DNA of 64,000 nt. Source: Tepidamorphaceae bacterium (lineage in GTDB: Bacteria > Pseudomonadota > Alphaproteobacteria > Rhizobiales > JAKSCL01). The notes beneath the pieces were generated by a model. The model saw nothing but the letters and a program-made list of their open reading frames with translations, ran no database searches and was not told the DNA's origin. The translations under genes were made by a program, and so were the position numbers. The DNA is taken from positions 116,458 through 180,457 of the forward strand of contig JANQPO010000016.1 of assembly GCA_028289445.1 (NCBI GenBank), written 5' to 3'. The stretch's first letter is position 1, and each line of letters begins with the position of its first letter. This document shows, piece by piece, positions 54,006-62,856 of the stretch.

Positions 54006-55073
54006 ATGCGCGTCCACGAGGTTGCGATCTTGGGCGCCGGCATTGGCGCCAAGCACATGGACGGCCTTCTCGCCAATCGGGATCGATTTCATGTCGCCAC
54101 CGTTTGCGATTTGGATGCCGAACGCGCTGGCGAACTGGCGACGCGCGGCGAAAACTGCGCAGCGGTGACCGATCTCGATGCCGTGCTGGCCGATCCCGCG
54201 CTCGACCTGGTCGCCATCTGCCTACCGCCGAGACTGCACACACCGATTGCCATTCGGGCATTGGAGGCGGGCAAGCATGTCGTCTGCGAAAAGCCCTTCG
54301 CGCTGTCGCTTCGCGACGCCGACCGCATGATCGCGGTAGCCAACGCAGCTGAGCGAACCCTGACACCGGTCTTTCAATACCGCTACGGGCTGGGCTTTCG
54401 GCAGTTGCTCCACCTGATCAACGTCGGCCTTGCCGGCGATCCTCTGGTCGCAACGCTGGAGACTCATTGGAACCGGGGCGAGGACTACTATGCCATACCA
54501 TGGCGCGGTACTTGGGCCGGGGAGGGCGGCGGCTGCATCCTCACCCATGCGATCCATGTCCATGACATGCTGACTTGTGCCTTCGGTCCGATCGCCAGCG
54601 TTTCTGCTGATCTGGCAACCCGCGTCAATCCGATCGAGGTCGACGACTGCGCGGCTTTGTCCCTTCGCCATGCCTCAGGCGCGCTCGCAACTTCGTCGGT
54701 GACCCTCGGCGCGGCGGAGGAGACCTCGCGACTCAAGTTTTGCTTCGCCAATGTCACGGCCGAAAGCGGCTTGGAGGTGTATCATCCGGCCGAGGCGCCA
54801 TGGACGTTCACCGCTCGCATACCGGCGCGCCAGGCCGACATCGACGCCGCACTCGCAATGGTCGCTCCGGAGAAGGAAAGCTTTGCGGGCTTTTATGCCG
54901 ATCTCGGTCGCGAATTCGCCGGAGAGGCGGCCCGTGGCGTCAGTACTAAAGACGGCCGGCAGTCCATCGAACTCGTGACCGCGCTCTATCGCGCGGCGAA
55001 GATGGCTCAATCGGTCGCCATGCCCCTGGATGCCAGCGCCGACGGCTATGACGGCTGGGCGCCCGAAGATTAG
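54006..55073 (+). CDS. Gfo/Idh/MocA-family dehydrogenase 3
   Basis: The 355-residue protein has VAILGAGIGAKHMDGL, CEKPFALSLRDADRM (EKP catalytic lysine), QYRYGLGFRQLLHLINVGLAGD and GGGCILTHAIHVHDMLTCAFG. Start ATG 54006 is 1 nt past the preceding stop. Three tandem paralogues suggest sequential oxidation or isomerisation of a polyol, inosose or sugar acid; the udh-gci pair just upstream supports a uronate-type substrate. Confidence 0.88.
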   Translation: MRVHEVAILGAGIGAKHMDGLLANRDRFHVATVCDLDAERAGELATRGENCAAVTDLDAVLADPALDLVAICLPPRLHTPIAIRALEAGKHVVCEKPFALSLRDADRMIAVANAAERTLTPVFQYRYGLGFRQLLHLINVGLAGDPLVATLETHWNRGEDYYAIPWRGTWAGEGGGCILTHAIHVHDMLTCAFGPIASVSADLATRVNPIEVDDCAALSLRHASGALATSSVTLGAAEETSRLKFCFANVTAESGLEVYHPAEAPWTFTARIPARQADIDAALAMVAPEKESFAGFYADLGREFAGEAARGVSTKDGRQSIELVTALYRAAKMAQSVAMPLDASADGYDGWAPED

Positions 55074-55156
55074 GCGCGCCACCGCCATTGTCGCCCCGGT
55101 GGTTGACGTCACGCGCCGGAACCGCATAGGTCACGCGCTGACGGGAAGGGGCCTTG

Positions 55157-55984
55157 ATGATTTTCGGATTTCCGATCGCAGACCTGCTGGTCTTCGCCGG
55201 CGCGCTGGCCGTTGCCGGTGTTGTCGCGGGCCTGGTCGCCGGCCTGCTCGGCGTGGGCGGCGGCGCCGTCATGGTACCGGTGCTGTTTCAGTTTTTCGAG
55301 TTCCTCGGCATCGATCCGGCAATCCGCATGCATCTGGCACTCGGCACCTCGCTCGGCATCATCGTGCCAACCTCGGTACGCTCTTTCCGCGCCCATCAAA
55401 AGCGTGGCGCCGTCGATATGGACTTGTTGCGCGTCTGGATCGTCCCTGTTGTTCTCGGCGTCGCCATCGCCAGCTTCGTTGCCGCCTATGTTTCCGGCGC
55501 GGGGTTACGGCTGATCTTTGCGCTGATTGCGATCATCGTTGCGATCAAGATCTTTTTCGCCAAGGAAGACTGGCGCCTCGGTGAGGATATCCCGACCGGT
55601 TGGCTGCGCCGGGTCTATGGCCTTGCGATCGGCTTCTTCTCCACCTTGATGGGGATCGGTGGAGGAACGTTCAACAACACGCTGATGACGCTCTATAATC
55701 GGCCGATGCACCAGGCGGTCGCAACATCGTCTGGCCTGGGCTTCATCATCGCGGTGCCGGCGACGGTCGGCTTCATTCTGGCAGGCTGGAACGCCGCCAA
55801 TCTGCCGCCTTTCTCGCTCGGTTTCGTGAATGTCCTCGGCATTCTTCTGGTCATTCCAACCAGCATGACCTTCGCGCCAATCGGCGCACGGATCGCCCAC
55901 GCCATTTCCCGCCGGCAATTGGAGCTGGCATTCGCCGTGTTCCTGACGATCGTGGCGATCCGGTTCTTCGTCTCGCTCGCGTAG
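55157..55984 (+). CDS. TauE/SafE-family sulfite/organosulfonate exporter
   Basis: The 275-residue membrane protein has about eight hydrophobic spans and the family loop VAGLVAGLLGVGGGAVMVPVLFQ near residues 20-42, repeated later as GFFSTLMGIGGGTFNNTLM. ATG 55157 is preceded by GGGAAGGGG. TauE/SafE proteins export sulfite, sulfoacetate or other small anions; the cargo here is unknown, perhaps a metabolite of the dehydrogenase operon 83 bp upstream or sulfur from the convergent PLP enzyme. Confidence 0.88.
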   Translation: MIFGFPIADLLVFAGALAVAGVVAGLVAGLLGVGGGAVMVPVLFQFFEFLGIDPAIRMHLALGTSLGIIVPTSVRSFRAHQKRGAVDMDLLRVWIVPVVLGVAIASFVAAYVSGAGLRLIFALIAIIVAIKIFFAKEDWRLGEDIPTGWLRRVYGLAIGFFSTLMGIGGGTFNNTLMTLYNRPMHQAVATSSGLGFIIAVPATVGFILAGWNAANLPPFSLGFVNVLGILLVIPTSMTFAPIGARIAHAISRRQLELAFAVFLTIVAIRFFVSLA

Positions 55985-57130
55985 TCAGGCGGTCTGGAGC
56001 GCTTGCTCGAAGTCGGCGATGAGATCGTCGATGGCCTCCAAGCCGACGGAAAACCGCAACAATCCGTCAGGCATCGTGCTGGTGGGACCCTCGACGGTCT
56101 TGCGATGCTCGACGAGGCTCTCGACCCCGCCGAGCGAGGTTGCCGGCACGAAGACCTTGAAGGCGCCGGCGATGCGTTTCGTGCGCGCCGCGTCGGCCTT
56201 GACGATCACCGACAGCATGCCGCCGAAACCGCCGGTCATCTGACGCGCGGCGACGGAATGGCGCGGATGGCTCGAAAGGCCCGGATAGAGCACGGTTTCC
56301 ACGGCCGGGTACCCGGAAAAGTGCTCAGCGAACGCCATGGCGCTCTCGCTTGCCCGCTCGAACCGCACGAAAAGGGTGCGCATGCCGCGGATCAGCAACC
56401 AGGCTTCGAACCCGCCGAGGACGCCGCCGGAATAGGTGCGGACGGTCTCAATCTCCGTCCACCGGTCGGTCGGCTCGCGCGCGACCACAACGCCCGCCGT
56501 CAAGTCACTGTGACCGTTCAGGTATTTCGTCGCCGAGTGAAAGACGAGATCGGCACCAAGCGCAAGCGCACGTGTCGTGGACGGCGGTGCACATGTCCCG
56601 TCGACGCCCAGAACTGCGCCGGCCGCGTGCGCGGCATCGGCGGCGGCGGCGATGTCGACAACGTCCCAGGTCGGGTTGGTGGGTGTTTCCACCCACACGA
56701 GGGCGGTTTCGCCTGGCCGGATCGCAGCGGCCAGCGCGTCCGGCTGGGCCTGATCGTAGCGCGACAGCGCGATCCCGCGCGCCGCGCAGTGACGGGTCAG
56801 CCACGCCTGTGCGCCGAAGTACATCACCTCGGGCAGCACAACATGGTCGCCGCTCTTGACCGTCTCGAAGATCGCCGCGATGGCTGCAAGGCCCGATCCG
56901 AACAGAAGCGCGCCGGCGCCGCCTTCCAGTTGGCAGATCAGCGCTTCCGCCTCGCGCACTGTGGGGCTCGAATACCGGCTATAAAGATCGGGGCCGATCA
57001 GCTCATAGTCCGCGTCGCGAGCAAAGGTGGACGCGGTATGGATCGGCGGAATGATCGCGCCGGTGCTCGGATCGATCGGGTGCCCGGCCTGGGCAAGCAA
57101 AGTGCGGAGATCAATATCGTTTTTCGCCAT
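55985..57130 (-). CDS. Cys/Met metabolism PLP-dependent enzyme (trans-sulfuration family)
   Basis: The 381-residue fold-type I PLP enzyme has IPPIHTASTFARD, YSRYSSPTVREAEALICQLEGG (YSR and PT contacts), GSGLAAIAAI, VWVETPTNPTWDVVDI, and the Schiff-base lysine in FHSATKYLNGHSDLTAG. This fits cystathionine gamma-synthase, gamma-lyase or beta-lyase; I cannot separate them reliably. Ends head-to-head 1 bp from the TauE gene. Confidence 0.88.
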   Translation of the reverse strand: MAKNDIDLRTLLAQAGHPIDPSTGAIIPPIHTASTFARDADYELIGPDLYSRYSSPTVREAEALICQLEGGAGALLFGSGLAAIAAIFETVKSGDHVVLPEVMYFGAQAWLTRHCAARGIALSRYDQAQPDALAAAIRPGETALVWVETPTNPTWDVVDIAAAADAAHAAGAVLGVDGTCAPPSTTRALALGADLVFHSATKYLNGHSDLTAGVVVAREPTDRWTEIETVRTYSGGVLGGFEAWLLIRGMRTLFVRFERASESAMAFAEHFSGYPAVETVLYPGLSSHPRHSVAARQMTGGFGGMLSVIVKADAARTKRIAGAFKVFVPATSLGGVESLVEHRKTVEGPTSTMPDGLLRFSVGLEAIDDLIADFEQALQTA

Positions 57131-57180
57131 CGCCGCGTCATAGCCGACATCGCCGGCAAGGGAAATGGCGAAGCCGAACC

Positions 57181-57717
57181 TTAGTCGTAGAGAACGAGCT
57201 GGCGGCCCTTCATCTCAAAACGCGTCAACCGACCGATGAAGCTCATGCCCAGGAGATTCTTGGACAAACGGCCGGGTTCGGCCACCGCCGCGCGGACATT
57301 GCGAACCTCGATGCCTCCGACCCTGACAACATCAAGCTTGGCGCGGGCGAATTTCGCCGGGCCATTGGCCGTTTGCGCCGTTGCCGTGAACGCAAGTGTC
57401 TCCGGTTCCAGTCCGAGCCGTGCCGCTTCGTCATAATTCAAGACGACAAGGCTGGCGCCGGTGTCCGCGATGAGACTGACATGCTTGCCATTGATGAGCG
57501 CGGAGACGTTGAAATGCCCGTTATGCCCGGCCGACAGGGCAACGATGCCCGATTGATCGCCGTTGGCGGCATGCGCGCCAGGCTGCAGTCCGACCGCGCG
57601 CAATCCGGATGAGAGAACCTCGTCAAACGACTCGCCTTGCAGCGAAAAATAGAGCCCGGTCAAGACGAACAGGCCCAACATAAGTCGCGTGACACGACCG
57701 AGTGTGGATCGAAACAT
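57181..57717 (-). CDS. Retropepsin-like aspartic protease (TIGR02281/clan AA family)
   Basis: The 178-residue protein has a single N-terminal membrane span (TRLMLGLFVLTGLYFSL) and a clan-AA protease domain with the active-site triad IADTGASLVVLN, NLLGMSFIGRL at the flap-to-C strand, so it should act in the periplasm, anchored in the inner membrane. The single DTG site implies a dimer. Common in alphaproteobacteria; substrate unknown. Confidence 0.88.
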   Translation of the reverse strand: MFRSTLGRVTRLMLGLFVLTGLYFSLQGESFDEVLSSGLRAVGLQPGAHAANGDQSGIVALSAGHNGHFNVSALINGKHVSLIADTGASLVVLNYDEAARLGLEPETLAFTATAQTANGPAKFARAKLDVVRVGGIEVRNVRAAVAEPGRLSKNLLGMSFIGRLTRFEMKGRQLVLYD

Positions 57718-57819
57718 GACGCAGTCCGATTGGTTTGACCGTCACTATGGCGTGGGAGGGTTACAGGTCGGTTTCGGTGCGGGAGAAGCGTGCGGACTGG
57801 TGAATAAAGTCTTGACTGC

Positions 57820-58023
57820 TCACGCGCGCTGGCGCCGACGGCCGGTGCGTTTGCGGTCGCGCGTGATGGAGGCCATGCGTTCTGATAGCCCGTCCATTGT
57901 CGCGCGGCGCTCAGTCGGTGTCATGCGAACCCAATTGGCCACCTCGTCGCGCGTTCGACCGCATCCGATGCAGTAGCCGGATCGATCGTCGATAACGCAG
58001 ATATTGACGCACGGACTTTCCAT
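57820..58023 (-). CDS. DUF1289 family protein
   Basis: A 67-residue basic protein starting MESPCVNICVIDDRSGYCIGC. The cysteine pattern C-x3-C-x8-C-x2-C and the GRTRDEVANW segment are the DUF1289 signature, likely a metal or Fe-S binding site. ATG 58023 is chosen as it starts the domain; the longer reading overlaps cobS. It follows cobS by 11 bp and may be cotranscribed. Function unknown. Confidence 0.85.
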   Translation of the reverse strand: MESPCVNICVIDDRSGYCIGCGRTRDEVANWVRMTPTERRATMDGLSERMASITRDRKRTGRRRQRA

Positions 58024-58034
58024 CGGGGACCGGA

Positions 58035-58847
58035 CTAGGTTGATAATGAGAGCGTGAGCGTTGCGAGAAATGCGATTTCGCAGATCTGCTGGGTCGCGCC
58101 AATCACGTCGCCGGTGTAGCCGCCGATCTGCTTGCGGGCAAGGGCGCACATTCCGAAAAACGCCACCCCTGCGACAACAAGCGCCAGCACGGTCCAGCCG
58201 AACCCGAGCGTCGGTCCGGTGAGGACGAGCGCGGTTATGACCGCGAGAACCGACGCCTGAACCAAGCCATCGGAGGAAATTGCGCCGCTCGTTGCGCCAA
58301 GCCCGTCCGGACGTGCCGGCGGCAACCGTTGCGGCACGGCGACAGCGAGCCAGCGCGAGATGCCAGCGCCGGCAATCACCACGACAGCGGCAAGCCCGCC
58401 GATGGCCGTCGCGAAGGCGCTGATCGCTGCCCAGCGCAGAAGCAACGACAAAACCACGCTCGCCGCGCCAAACGTGCCGATCCGGCTATCGCGCATGATC
58501 TCCAGTTTGCGATCCCGGTCATGACCGCCGCCAAAGCCATCGGCGACATCGGCAAGTCCGTCTTCGTGGAGGGCACCGGTCGCTATCACCAACGCGGCCA
58601 ACGCCAGACCGGCAGCAAGCTGAGGGGTCATGCCGAATGAGAGCAAGACCGACAAAACGGCACCGCCGATCGCGCCGACAAGGGCACCGGCGATCGGCGC
58701 GGTTCGCCATGCCCGTGCCATATCGGGGGTGACGACGTCGTTGGGCGCGATCGGCACACGGGAAAAGAATCGCAGACATGCGCGCAGATCCCGAATCCAG
58801 GCGGATAACAAGCCCTGGCGGCCCTTGTCCTCCGATTCGACCTTCAT
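58035..58847 (-). CDS. cobS: Adenosylcobinamide-GDP ribazoletransferase
   Basis: Joins adenosylcobinamide-GDP and alpha-ribazole in the last step of cobalamin assembly, in the inner membrane. The 270-residue polytopic protein has LRFFSRVPIAP, GALHEDGLADVADGFGGG (the catalytic acidic motif) and RDSRIGTFGAASVVLSLLLRW. ATG 58847 is used; GTG 58904 would add 19 charged residues and has a GGAG 10 nt upstream, so it remains possible. Divergent from cobT. Confidence 0.93.
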   Translation of the reverse strand: MKVESEDKGRQGLLSAWIRDLRACLRFFSRVPIAPNDVVTPDMARAWRTAPIAGALVGAIGGAVLSVLLSFGMTPQLAAGLALAALVIATGALHEDGLADVADGFGGGHDRDRKLEIMRDSRIGTFGAASVVLSLLLRWAAISAFATAIGGLAAVVVIAGAGISRWLAVAVPQRLPPARPDGLGATSGAISSDGLVQASVLAVITALVLTGPTLGFGWTVLALVVAGVAFFGMCALARKQIGGYTGDVIGATQQICEIAFLATLTLSLST

Positions 58848-58937
58848 GCTTGGAAAAGTCTCGTATCTTTCATTGCGGTCGGCATCCCGCTTCTTTAGCA
58901 ACACCCGGCACGCGCTCCAACCGCAGGATCAAAAACG

Positions 58938-59972
58938 ATGAACCAACCTGGCGCAACGACTGGAATGCCATTCGACGATATCCGCGCATTGTTCAAGCAG
59001 ATGCCCGGGCCGGACGAGGCGGCGATCGCCAATGTGCGCGAGCGCGATGCCGTGCTCACGAAACCGGCGGGGGCGCTCGGCCGATTGGAAGAGATCGTGG
59101 AATGGCTTGCCGCCTGGCAAGGCCAAGCGCCACCGCGTGTGACCCGGCCTCTTGTCGCCGTGTTTGCCGCCAATCACGGCGTGACGGAAAAGGGCATCTC
59201 CGCATATCCCGCTTCGGTCACTCAGCAAATGGTGGAGAACTTCGCGGCCGGTGGCGCGGCGGTGAACCAGATTTGCGTCGCGAACGGACTGGGGCTCAAA
59301 GTGTTCGATCTGGCGCTCGATATGCCGACGCCGGACATCTCGGAACACGATGCCTTCGACGAGAAGGACTGCGCGGCGACGTTCGCGTTCGGTATGGAGG
59401 CGGTCGCCGGCGGGACCGATCTTTTGAGCCTCGGCGAGATGGGGATCGGCAACACCACCGTCGCGGCGGCGCTAGCCTTCGCGCTGTTCGGCGGCGAGGC
59501 GGCGGATTGGGTTGGCCCTGGAACCGGCTTGGATGCGGATGGCGTCAACCACAAAGCGGTCGTGGTTGACCAGGCGGTGCGCCGGATCGGGGATCCCGGC
59601 ACCGTTGAACCGCTGGAGGTCCTGCGGCGCCTTAGCGGGCGCGAAATTGTCGCGATGGCGGGGGCGATCATGGCAGCGCGGTTTCAGCGCATCCCCGTGA
59701 TCTTGGACGGCTATGTGGCTACCGCTGCCGCGGCGGTGCTTCATGCCCAGGCGCCCGGGGCGCTCGATCACTGCATGGCCGGCCACATGTCGGCCGAACC
59801 CGCTCACAAGCGCCTTTTAGCCGCGATCGACAAGACACCGCTTCTCGATCTCGGCATGCGTCTCGGCGAGGGGTCGGGCGCCGCGCTGGCCGCCGGTGTG
59901 GTCAAAACCGCCACCCAGGTCCACGCGGACATGGCGACCTTCAATCAGGCCGGCGTCGACACCGCGCACTAG
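58938..59972 (+). CDS. cobT: Nicotinate-nucleotide-dimethylbenzimidazole phosphoribosyltransferase
   Basis: Makes alpha-ribazole 5'-phosphate for the lower ligand of cobalamin. The 344-residue protein has KPAGALGRLEEIVEWLAAWQG, VFAANHGVTEKGISAYP, GMEAVAGGTDLLSLGEMGIGNTTVAAAL and the C-terminal catalytic-Glu region LLDLGMRLGEGSGAALA. Divergent from cobS, with only 90 bp between the two starts. Confidence 0.95.
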   Translation: MNQPGATTGMPFDDIRALFKQMPGPDEAAIANVRERDAVLTKPAGALGRLEEIVEWLAAWQGQAPPRVTRPLVAVFAANHGVTEKGISAYPASVTQQMVENFAAGGAAVNQICVANGLGLKVFDLALDMPTPDISEHDAFDEKDCAATFAFGMEAVAGGTDLLSLGEMGIGNTTVAAALAFALFGGEAADWVGPGTGLDADGVNHKAVVVDQAVRRIGDPGTVEPLEVLRRLSGREIVAMAGAIMAARFQRIPVILDGYVATAAAAVLHAQAPGALDHCMAGHMSAEPAHKRLLAAIDKTPLLDLGMRLGEGSGAALAAGVVKTATQVHADMATFNQAGVDTAH

Positions 59973-60011
59973 TGCGGAATGAACGCGCTCTGAACCAGCT
60001 ATATCATTCGT

Positions 60012-60061
60012 CGTCCCGGGCGCGGTGCAGCGCCTTGGTGATGCGCCGCCGAACCGGGATC
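60012..60061. repeat. Imperfect intergenic inverted repeat with internal direct repeats
   Basis: TCCCGG (60014-60019) faces CCGGGA (60054-60059); between them GGTGCAGCGCC (60024-60034) and GGTGATGCGCC (60037-60047) are direct repeats matching at 9 of 11 bases. Sits in the 215-bp gap between cobT and the histidine-kinase gene. Looks like a degenerate palindromic intergenic element. Confidence 0.45.
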
Positions 60062-60187
60062 TAGTGGTTAAAAACGCAGGTGGTATGCGTTGAACGATCC
60101 CGGATCAGCTCAGCAGCATTTCCTGCTGCAGCGCATCCGGGAAAGCGCGCGAAGTGAGCTGATTTGACGGGATACTGCGCCGCGCTA

Positions 60188-61663
60188 TCAAGCAGCGCTG
60201 GCACCCGTGGGCGGATGACTTTTCTGGAACCCAGGCATGACCCGGCTGGCCGGGAAGAAGACCGAAACTTTCGTGCCCTCGCGCAAGCGGGACTGCACTT
60301 TCAACTCCCCGCCGTGCAGATCGACGAGGCCGTGCACGATCGGCAAGCCAAGCCCGGCGCCGTCCTCGGCCGTGCGATGGGCGATCGAGCCTTGGCCGAA
60401 GGCCGTCATGATCTTCTCGATCTCGTCGTCCGGGATGCCCGGACCGGTGTCGAGGATGGAGAAGGCCAGTCGGCCATCCGTCGCTAAGAAACATCGCACC
60501 GTGATGCGGCCGCCCGGCGGCGTGAACTTCACCGCGTTCGAAAGGAGATTGAGGCAAATCTGCCGAACCGCACGTTCGTCGGCCCACAACAGCGGCGTGT
60601 CGGGTGCGAACGCTTCTGCGAGTTCGATGTCCTTGGCTTCGGCGCGCAGCGACATGAGATAGCAGCAGTCCTCTAGTGTCGCCACGAGGTTGACCGCCGT
60701 TTCGCTCACCTCGTACCGGCCGGCCTCGATGCGTGAGAGATCGAGGATTTCATTGATCAGGTTGAGCAGATGCCGGCCGGATCGATGAATATCGGCGGCA
60801 TACTCCTTGTATTTTGGTGTCGAGTGGGGGCCGTAGCTCTCATCCTGCAGGATCTCTGAAAACCCGAGGATCGCGTTGAGCGGCGTCCGCAATTCGTGAC
60901 TCATCGTCGCAAGGAAACGGCTTTTCGCCAGGCTGGCGTCCTCCGCGCGGCGCCGGCCTTCGTCGGACTTCGATTTCTCCTCCTCCAACTCGGAGATCAA
61001 GATGTCCTTCTCGGCCCGAAAATGGAGCATCGCCTTGGCGGTTTCGTTGATGCGCCGGGCCATCATCACGAAGAGCGCCTGCGCGGTGATCGCAAGCGCG
61101 ATCATCGCGGCGGGGGGAATCTGCGTCGATCCGATGAATGTCAGCATCAAAGCAAACGTGATCGGTAACGACGCGGCATAGACAGCCGGGAATACAGGGC
61201 TGGCCTGGATCGTGCGCACACAGGCGATGATCAAGAGCGCCGTGAAGATGAAGACGTCGAAGGCGAACCCGTCCGCCCGCCCGGTGACAAGGCACAGACT
61301 CGCCCAAAGAAGCGCCGTGAAGAACTCAGACGCCGTGAACCGCCTTTCCCACGCCTTCAGATTGACGGTCTCGCTTTCTTCTTCCAACAAGCGGCGGGCC
61401 AGCCGTTTTGCGCTGCCTTGCGCAAACACGACGGTGCTCAGCCACGTCACCGGCCAGATCCAGGGTGTCCACAACAGACACAGACCGGCGACGACCAGGG
61501 CGAAGAGGAGGATAATCGGATTGTTGCTGATCTGGTTGCGCGCGAACAGGAACAGCAGCTCATAATCGTAAGCCGGCGTTGTACCGTTTTGCGACATCAG
61601 ACGATCGCGGACCTGTTGCAGGTCGCGGCGGGTCTTTCCACGATGGCGGATCGTCAGATTCAT
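60188..61663 (-). CDS. Sensor histidine kinase (PleC/DivJ-like)
   Basis: The 491-residue membrane kinase has hydrophobic spans near 50-85, 118-150 and 160-205, a coiled-coil linker (EKDILISELEEEKSKSDEGRRRAEDASLAKS), the H-box FLATMSHELRTPLNAILGFSEIL, the N-box NLLSNAVKFTPPGG, G1 LDTGPGIP and G2 GAGLGLPIV. No sensory PAS domain and no adjacent response regulator, so its partner is elsewhere. ATG 61663 is used; GTG 61690 or a start at 61597 are possible. Confidence 0.9.
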   Translation of the reverse strand: MNLTIRHRGKTRRDLQQVRDRLMSQNGTTPAYDYELLFLFARNQISNNPIILLFALVVAGLCLLWTPWIWPVTWLSTVVFAQGSAKRLARRLLEEESETVNLKAWERRFTASEFFTALLWASLCLVTGRADGFAFDVFIFTALLIIACVRTIQASPVFPAVYAASLPITFALMLTFIGSTQIPPAAMIALAITAQALFVMMARRINETAKAMLHFRAEKDILISELEEEKSKSDEGRRRAEDASLAKSRFLATMSHELRTPLNAILGFSEILQDESYGPHSTPKYKEYAADIHRSGRHLLNLINEILDLSRIEAGRYEVSETAVNLVATLEDCCYLMSLRAEAKDIELAEAFAPDTPLLWADERAVRQICLNLLSNAVKFTPPGGRITVRCFLATDGRLAFSILDTGPGIPDDEIEKIMTAFGQGSIAHRTAEDGAGLGLPIVHGLVDLHGGELKVQSRLREGTKVSVFFPASRVMPGFQKSHPPTGASAA

Positions 61664-61842
61664 CAGGCAAAGCGGGTTCGAAGAGCCCACTCACGCGTAG
61701 GCCGATACCGACCGGAGTCTGACGCGATCTTGGTTAAGAGATTGCTTGCAGACAGCGTTAGCAATTCGTGAACGGTGGTTTGATACCCGGTTGATCGCCG
61801 ATCTGATAAGGTGGATTCGGTTTTCGTGCGTTGGAGCGAACG

Positions 61843-62205
61843 ATGCGGAAGATGACGAAATCGGTCTTGTTGGGACGTTTGTCGGGGCTTGTCCTTGCGG
61901 CAGTCTTGGCCCTTTTCCTCTTTTCCGATGTGAATGCTGAAACGAAGACAACGGGCAACGCGACCGCTGGCCAGAAGCTGGCGGAAATCAATTGCGCGCG
62001 CTGCCATGCCATCGGCGCGGATGACAAAAGCCCCTTGGCCGAGGCGCCGCCCTTTCGCGAGATCATGAAGCGCTACCAGGCGGCCATGCTCGAAGAGGCA
62101 TTGGGCGAAGGCATCGTGACCGGTCACGCCGGCATGCCGGAATTCGTCTTCTCAACGGACGAAGTGGCCGACATCACCGCCTATCTCGCACAGTTCGAGA
62201 ACTGA
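61843..62205 (+). CDS. Class I c-type cytochrome
   Basis: The 120-residue protein has a signal peptide or anchor (KSVLLGRLSGLVLAAVLALFLFSDVNA), a single haem site CARCH near residue 50, and an axial methionine in HAGMPEFVFS. Monohaem periplasmic electron carrier. ATG 61843 has GGAG 6 nt upstream. Partner not visible in the neighbourhood. Confidence 0.9.
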   Translation: MRKMTKSVLLGRLSGLVLAAVLALFLFSDVNAETKTTGNATAGQKLAEINCARCHAIGADDKSPLAEAPPFREIMKRYQAAMLEEALGEGIVTGHAGMPEFVFSTDEVADITAYLAQFEN

Positions 62206-62214
62206 TCGAGCGGC

Positions 62215-62847
62215 ATGCCCGCCGGTCCCGACGCTGGCCTTGACTCTCTCATCGACGACATTCGCCGGTGCCGGGTGTGCGTTGACGAGCCGCGCCATGG
62301 CGGTCCGCTGCCGCATGAACCCAACCCGGTCTTTCAGGTGTCCAATCGGGCGCGGCTATGCATCGCCGGACAGGCACCGGGCACGCAGGCGCACCAAAAG
62401 TCGCGGCCGTTCGACGATCCGTCCGGCGTGCGTCTGAGGCAATGGCTCGATATGTCGGAGGATCAGTTCTACGATCCGACGAACCTTGCCATCATCCCCA
62501 TGGGTTTCTGTTTTCCCGGCCTCGATGCCAAGGGCGGCGACCTGCCGCCCCGACGCGAATGCGCGCCGGAGTGGCGTCAAGCGTTGTTCGATCGGCTGCC
62601 CAGCATCGAACTTGTCTTGGTGATCGGTCAGTACGCGCAGGCCTGGCACCTTGGCGACGACCGCTCGCGGACGCTGACGGAGACCGTCCGCAACTGGCGC
62701 GCCCTATGGGATCGCCCAGCGCGGCCGCGCGTGTTGCCACTGCCGCACCCCTCCTGGCGCAACAATGCCTGGCTAAAAAAGAACCCCTGGTTCGACGCCG
62801 AGGTGCTGCCGGTGCTCAGGCGCGAGGTGAAGCGGTTGATTCGATAG
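62215..62847 (+). CDS. Uracil-DNA glycosylase superfamily protein, probable Fe-S type
   Basis: The 210-residue protein has motif 1 GQAPGTQAHQKSRPFDDPSG and motif 2 LPHPSWRNN, typical of UDG-fold glycosylases. Cysteines at 19 and 22 (CRVC) and at 99 and 116 reproduce the Cys spacing of [4Fe-4S] family-4 enzymes (C-x2-C ... C-x(14-17)-C). Base specificity is unknown; uracil removal is the family norm. ATG 62215 lies 9 bp after the cytochrome stop. Confidence 0.85.
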   Translation: MPAGPDAGLDSLIDDIRRCRVCVDEPRHGGPLPHEPNPVFQVSNRARLCIAGQAPGTQAHQKSRPFDDPSGVRLRQWLDMSEDQFYDPTNLAIIPMGFCFPGLDAKGGDLPPRRECAPEWRQALFDRLPSIELVLVIGQYAQAWHLGDDRSRTLTETVRNWRALWDRPARPRVLPLPHPSWRNNAWLKKNPWFDAEVLPVLRREVKRLIR

Positions 62848-62856
62848 GCGAGGGGG

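Noticed and set aside
58848..58937. Cobalamin riboswitch before cobS/cobT
   Set aside because: Only 90 bp and no B12-box-like sequence seen; too short for the element.
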